From the NCBI GenBank assembly GCA_038049695.1, contig CP142457.1:60074501-60138500 (forward strand): DNA of 64,000 nt, read 5' to 3'. Origin of the DNA: Cinnamomum chago. Its lineage: Eukaryota; Streptophyta; Magnoliopsida; Laurales; Lauraceae. Below the pieces are notes generated by a model. The model was not told where the DNA came from. It did not search any database and saw only the letters and a program-made list of their open reading frames with translations. This document shows positions 24,347 through 32,949 of the stretch, piece by piece; position 1 is the first letter of the stretch, and the number at the start of each line of letters is the position of its first letter. The position numbers were made by a program, and so were the translations under genes.

Positions 24347-24732
24347 GTGGAAACGCTGACAAATCAAGAAGAGGTTGAATTGCGAGCAAAATTAGAAGCA
24401 CTGGGATTAGAGGTCACAGAAGTTCCATCTAAGCCATCTCAGCATCTTGATGAGGTAGTATGATTTCTTTTAATTTTTTTTTCATCTGTAAACATGACTA
24501 AGTAATAACCACTTTATTAGGATAAAATCCTTACATGGTTTTTTTTTTTTTTTGAATGCTTATATAGCTGGAGATAGCCAAGGAGTTGGACAAATTATCT
24601 GCCAGATTAGATGATGTGGATGAGATGATATCTTCGGCCATGGCTGCAGATCCACAGGTGCAGTCTCTCTTGAGTAGCACTGCAGAGCTTTGGATGCCTG
24701 TCATAACTGCAACTTCTGATGAAAGGGCGTAG
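24347..24732 (+). CDS. Two-exon gene-like fragment in the MULE, unknown protein
   Basis: Two exons in one frame, 24347-24454 and 24568-24732 (stop TAG), with a good acceptor (GTGTAG), donor (GAG|GTAGTA) and acceptor (TATATAG). They encode about 90 residues: an acidic, helical segment (EEVELRAKLEALGLEVTEVP), then LEIAKELDKLSARLDDVDEM and AADPQVQSLLSSTAELWMP. The clean amphipathic pattern and codon use look like a conserved host protein's C-terminus. I do not recognise the family. It may be the 3' end of the Ulp1 transcription unit beyond the TAG, or a captured host gene piece with its intron kept. Confidence 0.55.
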
Positions 24733-25094
24733 TTTCATGGTGGCAATTGATGACATTAATGAAATGATAGACTCCAAATGTTTTTTGTTTTTTTTGTTTT
24801 TCTTTAACTTTGATAAATGGAAGTTGTTGTATGAATCAATTATATATGGGGTGAATGAACGAAGAACTTATTTTTGTGTCTGTATAGCATCATTTTATCA
24901 TCTCATTTTGTGAGCACCTAATAGAGTTTGATTTGGCATATTGAATCCTGTGAGATTTTGTCGAAATAGGCCCAAGAGGCAAGTATTCTCGTTGATTCCA
25001 TTTGAAGAGGCCCAAGAGGCAACTATTACAAAGTGATTGATAAATCTAGAATGTTTGCAGAAATGAAGAAATCCTACAATGTGAATGAAATTTC

Positions 25095-26275
25095 GAAGTT
25101 GGGTACCCCTGTTTGGCACAGTTTTTCGCCCACTTCCCGATGGATTTTTTTGCTGAGATTTGGGCATTGCAAATGCAGTACTATGAACCTAAAATCTGCT
25201 AATTTTCGCTTAATTATAAGCACGTTTGCCTATGTTTCAAACCGCGCACTTTTGCAACTCGGCTAAGAAAATCTGCAGGAACCAAGTTGGGTACCCCTGT
25301 TTGGCACACTTTTCCGCCCACTTCCCGAGGCATTTTTTTGCTGAGATTTGGGCACTGAAAAGACCATATTATGGACTTAAAATCTGCTAATTTTCGCTTA
25401 ATTAGAAGCACCTTTGCCCATGTTTCAAACCTCGTACTTTTGCAACTTGGCTGATAAAATCAGCAGGAACCAAGTTGGGTACCCCTGTTCGGCATACTTT
25501 TCCGCCCACTTCCCGAGGGATTTTTTTGCTGAGATTTGGGCATTGAAAAGACCATATTATGAACCTAAAATCTGCTCATTTTCACTTAATTAGGAGCAAC
25601 TTTCCCTACGTTTCAAACCTCGTACTTTTGCAACTCGGCTGATAAAATCTGTAGGAACCAAGTTGGGTACCCCTCTTTGGCACAGTTTTTCGCCCACTTC
25701 ACAAAGTTTTTTTTTCTGATATTTGGGGATTGAAAAGACCATATTATGAACCTCTTATCTGCTATTTTCCACTTAATTAGAAGCACGTTTGCTTGCCGAT
25801 CAAAGTGTGCACTTTTGCTACTCAGTAGCTGGAAAACTGCTGAAAAAGAAGATGAGTACCCCTGTTCGGGGCACTGGTTAACCCGCTTCCCGATGGAGTT
25901 TTTGTCCGAAATTCTGGGCATCAGAAGTCCATAATACAAACTAAGAAACTGCTATTTTCCGGCACGATACGATCACATTTGCCTATTTTTAAAACATCGC
26001 ACTTATGCCACTCAGTAGCTGGAAAACTGCTAAAACATTGCTGAGTACCCCTGTTTGGGGCACTGGTTAACCTGCTTCCCGATGGATTTTTTGTCCGAAA
26101 TTCTGGGCTTCAAGAGTCCATATTACAAACTAAGAAACTGCTATTTTCCGACACGATACGATCACATTTGCCTGCTTTTGAAACGTCGCACGTATGCCAC
26201 TCTGTAGCTGGAAAACTGCTGAAACATTGCTGAGTACCCCTGTTTTTGGCACTGGTTAACCCGCTTGGAAAACTG
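25095..26275. repeat. Tandem array, ~188-bp unit, six and a half copies
   Basis: Units begin near 25095, 25283, 25471, 25660, 25851, 26039 and 26231, each with a variant of GGGTACCCCTGTTTGGCAC. They run through CCCGATGGATTTTTT, TGAGATTTGGGCAT and TTTGCAACTCGGCTGATAAA. The first four copies form one subtype; copies five to seven form a second (GAGTACCCCTGTTTGGGGC, TCAGTAGCTGGAAAACTGC). The last copy is cut short. The array lies between the 3' ends of the convergent Ulp1 and transposase genes. Open frames on it are periodic artefacts. Confidence 0.92.
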
Positions 26276-26800
26276 CTGAGTAAAATCTATTCGATGTAAA
26301 ATCTATGGCAGAGCATATACTGAGGTTTGCTTCGTTATATACTGAGGTTGAGCCTCTGTATGAGGAGGTTGAATGAATAAAATACTGAGGTTTCAGGCTG
26401 GTCGTTTAGGCACTACTTGCACCTCTATTCGATGTAAAATCTATTTAATAGATGGTGAGCGTAGGTCTCACAAAACACATTCTCAGGCCTCAGCTCTGTA
26501 TACTAAGGTTGGTTGAATGAAATACTGAGGTTTCAGTGTTTCGTTAGACTTGACCAACCTGTATTCGATATCAAACCTTGGGGATATGAGAAGGTGTGAC
26601 AGAGAATATTCATAGGTTTTAAAACTGTATGCTGAGGATGTATGCAATAAATACTGAGGTCGAAGTGTTTAATGACCTCTGTATTCGATATAAAATTTTA
26701 AATATATGGCAGAGCATATACTGAGGTTTGCTTCGTTATATACTGAGGTTGAGCCTCTGTATGAGGAGGTTGAATGAATAAAATACTGAGGTTTCAAAAG
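26276..26800. repeat. TACTGAGGT-rich repeat block with exact 92-bp direct repeat
   Basis: Positions 26304-26395 and 26705-26796 are identical over 92 bp (starting TATGGCAGAGCATATACTGA, ending ACTGAGGTTTCA). Between them are diverged sub-units sharing ATACTGAGGT and TATTCGATRTMAAA. The second copy ends 10 bp before the transposase stop codon. A diverged relative occurs at 56550-56730. Confidence 0.88.
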
Positions 26801-26806
26801 CGAAAA

Positions 26807-28519
26807 CTATCGGCAACTGCAATTAGCTTCTCTTGATATCTCATCAAAATGAACACAGAAAGTAAAAGGTCTGATATTGTCTTCTCCTACTATCACATCT
26901 TCCTCCACATCATATTCAAAAAACTCAGCTCCTACCTTAACTGAGGAAATATTGCAACGGATCTTACCTGCTATTTCATTCTGAAACTCCTTAAATTTAG
27001 CAAGAGTATACGCTTGTTGAAATTGCCTCTCAAACTGGTAAGGGGTCACACGTGGAATGTATACATTGAAACAACGGGCATCTTCCTCAGCTTCTAGTTG
27101 CACCTTCTTAGACAAAGCATTATCATACTGCTCAACAAATTGCTTCAATGTGGTCTTGGAATTGATGTAGCCATCAAAAAAAGCATGCATGCTCTCACTA
27201 CGTTGGGTTGTTGACATCCCTGCCCAAAAAATATCTTTCACGAATGCTGGCACCCATCGGGACCTCTCATCGTACAATCCAGCAAGCCAATCGTTGTCTT
27301 CTAGCTGATATGTACTAACCAACTTGGCCCAATTCTCTTCAAACTCCTCTTTTCTCATTGAATCATATACAACATTTAAAAGATGAAATTTAATTGATTC
27401 ATATTCATTATATCCCCTCAATTTTTCAGGCAACTTTTTCAAGATATGCCACAAACACCACCGATGTCGTGCTTTAGGAAATACTATTCCTATTGCATTT
27501 TGCATGGCCTTATCCTGGTCAGTGATTATGGCATTAGGAGGAGACCCATACATGCAATCAAGCCAAGACTGAAACAACCATACAAACGTATCTGTGTCCT
27601 CTCTTGATATCAATCCACAACCTAACAGCACCGATTGTCCATGGTGATTCACACCCACAAAAGGAGCGAAAGGCATATCATATTTATTAACCAAATAAGT
27701 GGTGTCAAATGTGACCACATCACCAAACTCCGCGAATGCTGCTCTACTTCTCGCGTCAGCCCAGAAGATGTTCCTTACTCGATGCTCTAAATCAAGATCC
27801 ATGACATAAAAAAAGGATCCGTTGTCTTGCTGCATTTTTCTGAAATAGCTTAGCATTGCCTCGGCATCCCCTTCCTTGAGTTCTAACCGTCTCAGTTTAT
27901 CCACGTAGTTTCTTGCATCCTTTGCTAACCATGTCAAATTCCCATGCCCCCCTGCCTCTACCACACATGAGCTAACAGTCTTGTTTAATCTAATTCCCGC
28001 TTTCTCATTCAATTCAAGTTGCCTCTTCACGTGTGATGGGATTACCCGATTACTCTTGTGGTAGAGAGCTTTATTCGGACTCATATCATGGTTATGCTCA
28101 AGCATAAATTTGTTCAGAAGCCACTTCCCGTCAAATTGCAAAGAAAGATTTATCGCTGCCTTGCAATTTGTTCTTGATTGTGGACGGGGTTTAATTGGGT
28201 TGCTTGCACTTGGGTTTGGCTTTCTACCCTTAGTGCATCCAATTGTAAGAAACCTCTTTTTTCCATCCAATCCCTTTTTTGAGGTTCGTTGGGCGACAGC
28301 AAACCCGATCTGCCTTGCATATCCTGCATAATATTCATGTACTTCTTCAATTGAACCAAATACCATTCCCCTCTGAGGTTCCATTACTACCTCTTTTAAG
28401 TGTTCACTTTCCTCCAAGGTCTTCTCCATCTCAACACTATTTAATTCATGATAAACCGTCCCCATTTCAATTTCATTGACGTCTCGATCAAATTCACGTG
28501 ATAACCCATCTTCTTCCAT
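26807..28519 (-). CDS. FAR1/MURA-type Mutator transposase, C-terminally truncated
   Basis: MULE transposase, the likely mobility enzyme of the surrounding element; domesticated relatives are FHY3/FAR1. Translation from ATG at 28519 gives 570 residues. This start is chosen because a TTTTTTAG acceptor lies 4 bp upstream (exon from 28523), which puts the longer frame's five extra codons in an intron. Domains: FAR1/WRKY-like zinc region about 54-146 (Cys95, Cys119, His142, His144); MULE catalytic domain with Asp272 (FDTTY), Asp334 (TDQD), C-x2-H at 355-358 (CLWH) and Glu442 (SESMHAFF). It ends at EANCSCR followed by TAG: the first half of the SWIM finger (CxC, 567/569) is present but the CxH half is missing. 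The DDE core is intact; function is doubtful. Confidence 0.9.
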   Translation of the reverse strand: MEEDGLSREFDRDVNEIEMGTVYHELNSVEMEKTLEESEHLKEVVMEPQRGMVFGSIEEVHEYYAGYARQIGFAVAQRTSKKGLDGKKRFLTIGCTKGRKPNPSASNPIKPRPQSRTNCKAAINLSLQFDGKWLLNKFMLEHNHDMSPNKALYHKSNRVIPSHVKRQLELNEKAGIRLNKTVSSCVVEAGGHGNLTWLAKDARNYVDKLRRLELKEGDAEAMLSYFRKMQQDNGSFFYVMDLDLEHRVRNIFWADARSRAAFAEFGDVVTFDTTYLVNKYDMPFAPFVGVNHHGQSVLLGCGLISREDTDTFVWLFQSWLDCMYGSPPNAIITDQDKAMQNAIGIVFPKARHRWCLWHILKKLPEKLRGYNEYESIKFHLLNVVYDSMRKEEFEENWAKLVSTYQLEDNDWLAGLYDERSRWVPAFVKDIFWAGMSTTQRSESMHAFFDGYINSKTTLKQFVEQYDNALSKKVQLEAEEDARCFNVYIPRVTPYQFERQFQQAYTLAKFKEFQNEIAGKIRCNISSVKVGAEFFEYDVEEDVIVGEDNIRPFTFCVHFDEISREANCSCR

Positions 28520-28539
28520 GCTTCTAAAAAACAAACAAA

Positions 28540-31190
28540 ATATTCATGTGTTTAGAATAACTCGATAAAAGAAATGCAAGTATTAAGAAAAATGAAGCAT
28601 CATTTTGCAAATCTAAGCTAGAGCATTCACCTTTTGTTCTTTTTCATTAACAACATAACTTGAGCCTACGTATCATTCATACCCAACCATAGAGAGTATG
28701 TGGGAGCTAGAGAGAGAGAGAGCCAAACCAAATCATTTATAGCCCTCCAAATGGCCCAATAGAGAGCTAGAACTCATGATTTAGAGAGGGTCATTGAGAT
28801 ATGGACCAACATTAGAGAGCTAGCCCGGCCTCCAAATTGTAATATGATTTACGCTTTGTACACTAAGGAAAACAATATGATCCAAGCTTTGTGGACTGTC
28901 AAAATTAACTCAAATCTTCAATTGAGTACACACATGAATATAAATCTAGGAAAACCAGAACTGAACAGTTACCTTCATTTTAGGTCTCAATGTTATCCAA
29001 TATGAACAAGTAAAAACTAAAAACAATGATTCAACCAATCTAATGAGATTTTGATGAGGAAATCGTGCTAGACTGACCAACTGGAAAACTACCCATAGTT
29101 TTATGCAGATTTCAAAATCCACAATCCTTGGATTGAATGTCAAAAGAAATTTATAATTAAAATACCACTAATTGTGTTACTTTACTCCACCCTACAAACA
29201 AACAATACCTACAGAGAAATGTTCATTCTCCCCACCTCACCTTCCTATAAGAAATGTCAAAAAGACTGAGGAAACCAGTCTGTGATGGACGGCTAGGATG
29301 GAGTACAGTTAGTATGATGTGCACGTTGCATGGAACATGGATCAGCTCATCCTCAACATCACAACCAACTATACATCAATACTTGAGGAGGCACCAATGC
29401 ATCATGCATCCTACTAATTGAGGAACTTGGTATAATTTTATAATGATCAGATAGATTTTGTAGATTGATCTCTCTGCCTCTCAAAAGTCATTGCCACCTT
29501 CTCTTCTCGATCACACTATAGGTTAGTCATGAACTTGGGCCCCACGTGATCATTTGTGCTGTACTATTTTTTTAAAAATCTTTATCATCTGCATATAACA
29601 ATAATTCATTAAGGTCAACGTATTCTTACAATGTCAAGACTTAAGAATGTTTTGTAGAGCATATCAACATTAGGATGCAATTTTTGGGTGTGCTTTTTCT
29701 CTGTTTTTATTTGAAATGGGGTGAAGTGCATGGGCACATTAGATTAAAACGTTTGAATCATAGAATTATGGAGGGACTCATTATGTGTTTATAAGCATGA
29801 CGGTTTACAGAATATGGAAGTGAGTGAATAGAACAATGCCATAGGGACACCTTTCGGATTGAAAGACCATGACTATTTATACCTCCGGAATAAAAATTTA
29901 GAAATTAGAACCATAGTTTTTTTTTCTTGGTATCGGAGGGTTCCCAACCCTTTGGGCTGGACTAATTCCTCCGGGCCCAGAGGGAAGCCGGGTAAACTCC
30001 CCTATAATCCAGTGTGGTAGTGCAGTTTTGAACCTACTCTTGTAAATCAAAATATATTGTGTGTGTATATGACGGGTTTTACTTGAGAAAATAAATGGTT
30101 CAGCTCCGGTGCCAATTCAGCGGAGCTTTTCTCCTGAATTCAGGGCTAGCTAAAAGAGTTTTAGTCCGAAACTCTACACAGAGCTACAATGATCCAAAGT
30201 TAGAAATGGCCAAATGGTTCCTTAAAATTTGAGTAGGAGAGAATCTCCTAAATGGAATTTAATGTCTGACCTTATGACTTACAACTAGAAATAAATTTTA
30301 AAACAAGTGATGAACGCAACAATATGAGATGGAGGAAATTGAATTGCTTTGATATTCCATTTTCATATATTTGTGATATAATATAAACAGTGAGAACAAT
30401 TGGTTGGATTGTTGGACAAAAAGTCTATATGGACCGAATCTCCAATCGTGCTAGACTGGCCAATTGAAAAACTACCCACAGTTTTTTACAGATTTCAGAA
30501 TCCACAATCCAGCCATGTAAATCTCACAGTGGGTCCCACCTTATGAAATCTTCCATGGTCAGAACTCAACCACTTTTACAACACAGTTTGCTCACTCACT
30601 TTAGATATTTGCATTGCCTAAGAATAATCAATGTGAGAGATTTGGTAGTTTACCCAAAGCTAATCTCTATCTTTAACAGAATGAAATTTCAAATTGTAAT
30701 CCACACTCACTGTGAGATACTCACCAATGACAATAATTTCCAACTACTTACTAAATCTTTGTAACCAAACCCATCTCAAATAGCCCATCTCCATAACAAA
30801 AAAAGAAAGAAATTCAACTTTTGGGACAGATGCCCAAAACTACAAATGGAAAAGGGAAAAGTGCTGTAACTGAACCCATCTCAAATAGCCAATCTCCATA
30901 ACCAAAAAAAAAAATCCAACTTTTGGGACAGATGCCCAAAACTTCAAATGGAAAAGGGAAAAGTGCATTGAGAAAGATTATTTCTTCAAACAATACAATA
31001 CAAATCAAACCCATCTCAGAATTCCAAGATTGAAGTGGTGTTTGCATTCATCATCATGAATGCAAATGAAGGGTGGAGTGGAACTGTCGTGTTATAAGTG
31101 TAATAAATTTGAAAGAGATACTATGCCTGCAACAGATTTATATCATTAAAAAAAAATGAAAGGGACAGAATATACAATGCTGTCATTTTT
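28540..31190. other. MULE interior upstream of the transposase
   Basis: Probable 5' region of the transposase gene with internal duplications. A ~75-bp unit (CGTGCTAGACTGRCCAAYTG ... TCCACAATCC) occurs at 29063-29127 and 30445-30510. A ~105-bp unit (AACCCATCTCAAATAGCC ... AAATGGAAAAGGGAAAAGTG) is tandemly duplicated at 30769-30964. At 30424 GTCTATATGGACC repeats the tip motif of the terminal repeat. No other gene was recognised. Confidence 0.6.
29917..30045 (-). mobile_element. SINE copy 3, inside the MULE
   Basis: Inverted copy: T-run at 29917-29925, then the reverse complement of the family 3' domain (GGTTCCCAACCCTTTGGGCT, GAAGCCGGGTAAACTCCCCT) and a degraded B-box-like GTTTTGAACCTACTC. 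No clear target duplication was seen. Its presence inside the MULE shows the MULE has been resident long enough to receive insertions. Confidence 0.75.
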
Positions 31191-31464
31191 TTTTACTTCC
31201 TAAGACCTTTGAGGACCAATTGCATTTGATGTCGCAAGAGAAACATGAATGTGCTTACCAGGTTACTGTCGTGGAGAGAGAGAGCGAGAGAGAGAGACTG
31301 CAGTGCTCGAGAGAGGGAGGGAGATGAGATCCAGTCGCTCGACTGTCGCGGAGAGAGAGAGCTAGAGAGAGAGACTGCCGTGCTCGAAAGAGGGATGGAG
31401 ATTCGATGCAGGCGGGCGATGAGGAGGGAGGATCGTCTGTGGAAGGGAGAAACCCAGAGGTCTG

Positions 31465-31654
31465 CAGGTTTCCTCTGTTTCTCACTCTCAGACCGTTTCC
31501 CCCCTTTTTCTGTTTTCATTCCTTCATTTTGGCGCCCATTTGATGAAGTGAAAAGAGAAAGTCCATGTGGACACTTCCTGCTGAGGTCAGCGCCAGTTGG
31601 ACCTCCACGTCGGTTCTGGCCCAAAATCGGGCCAGTGAGTTTGTCCATATAGAC
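31465..31654 (-). repeat. Right terminal inverted repeat of the MULE
   Basis: Reverse complement of 19979 onward. Inward of it (31265-31440) are two copies of a GA-rich unit with CTCGAGAGAGGGAGGGAGAT and CTCGAAAGAGGGATGGAGAT. The left arm is also CT-rich at the matching place, so both subterminal regions are low-complexity and tandemly repeated. Confidence 0.85.
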
Positions 31655-31659
31655 GGATT

Positions 31660-32949
31660 GTTTGTAGATTATGAAGGGTATTTTTGTAAGTAGAGGTTGC
31701 GTGGTGTTGGGTTGGGTGCACTTGACCCACACCATCCGCGTGGTTGAAATGCTCCCATCAGATGACCCGAGGGTCTACTCGTTTCGTTTGGGATGAGTTT
31801 TGTCAAATTTCAATGGAGTATTTTGTATATACCTCCTTTAAGATTTATATTATTTGTAAAATAAACCCTTATTGTTAGAGTATTTCACGATACATCCATG
31901 CTTTTGCATTTTAATACCTTCATGTCCCTAAATTCAGAAGTCCAACCACCATGTCCCTAAATTTATAAGAAAAGTATCATTTCACTTTTAAAACTTACAA
32001 TAGTGGAAATGTCACTTATTTCCTAAATATATAAGGTATTAAAAAGAGAAAAAGTCAGAATTTATTACTAAATACTAAAACCTCATAAGTTCTTTTTACA
32101 AATCTTAAAAATCTAAAAAATCCAAATTATTTTAAAAATTATCTACTTCAAATTCTCTACATGCAAGAGAGATAAAAAACTTATTCGATATTCAAAAGAT
32201 CTAAAAAGCTAAAAATAACATTATTTATTATGCTCAATAAAAATTCTCTACATCGATTATGGGATCCTGAATTTCTACTACAAACTAATTGTTAGATTTA
32301 GAGGGTGAAAATGTTAGAACTGTCAAAACAAGAACTCCACTTTTTTTTCATGAAAAAAAAAATAATGAATGTTTTGATTTAAACTGAGAAATTAATTTAT
32401 CTAGATAAATCTAATGAGACCCATATGATGAAGAATAAGTGATTAAATTGAGAATATATGGAGTTAATATAATGAGAATAAAAAATATTTAATCTAAAAT
32501 TAAAAAAAAAGAAACACTAAAGACACTACTATCCACCAATCTACTAAGATGACTAGGATAAGTCTAGCCAACTTTATTGCTTAGGGGCATTTTGTATGTA
32601 CTCATCAAAGGGAGGAACTTGACAGTATTTGAAAGAAATCTAAAAAATTCCAAAGTTTTTTTTATTATTAATTTACAAAGTACTTTTTTGATATTAGTTT
32701 GAAACATAGTTACTGTTTCAAAAATCTCCCAAAATCATTGAATACGCTGTGACCGACCTTGCAAGGAAAGAGAAAGATAAATATTCTTTCCCCTCAGCTT
32801 CCTTTCTCTCCATCTCTTTGAAAATCTGATCGAAGACTCCAAGAAGGGGAAAAAAAAAGAGACAAAACCCTAGTTTCTGGTTTTCATTCCATCAATTAAT
32901 CTCCATTTGCTATATTCCCGATCGATAGATTTCTCAATTCGATCCGCTC
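31660..32949. other. AT-rich spacer and promoter region of the FLOE gene
   Basis: Strongly AT-rich with no gene or clear repeat. The final 200 bp before 32950 becomes pyrimidine-rich (TTCCTTTCTCTCCATCTC) and is the probable leader of the next gene. Confidence 0.5.

Larger units (their letters stand above)
19979..31654. mobile_element. Mutator-like element (MULE), ~11.7 kb, with Ulp1 and FAR1/MURA genes
   Basis: Two long inverted terminal repeats define it. Left, from 19979: GTCTATATGGACAAACTCAC, then TGGCCCGATTTTGGGCCAGA, GACGTGGAGGTCCA and GGCGCTGACCTCAGCAGGA. The right end (31654 backwards) reads the same with few changes, and similarity continues through CAAATGGGCGCCA and GAAACCTGCAGA to roughly 20140 and 31465. 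A few bases outside also match (AAACAAT), so the true tips may lie up to 9 bp further out. No clean 9-11 bp target duplication was found. Cargo: Ulp1 protease gene (+), a two-exon gene-like fragment (+), tandem arrays, and a FAR1-type transposase (-). Ulp1 protease partners are known in some plant MULE families. Confidence 0.85.

Noticed and set aside
25033-25939. Possible CRISPR-like regular repeat array
   Set aside because: Units of 188 bp are contiguous tandem copies without unique spacers; this is a plant nuclear transposon.
25613-25939. 108-aa frame on the minus strand
   Set aside because: Lies on the 188-bp tandem array, and neighbouring units give similar shifted frames.
28520-28534. 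ATG at 28534 as transposase start
   Set aside because: It lies upstream of a good TTTTTTAG acceptor, so these five codons are probably intronic.
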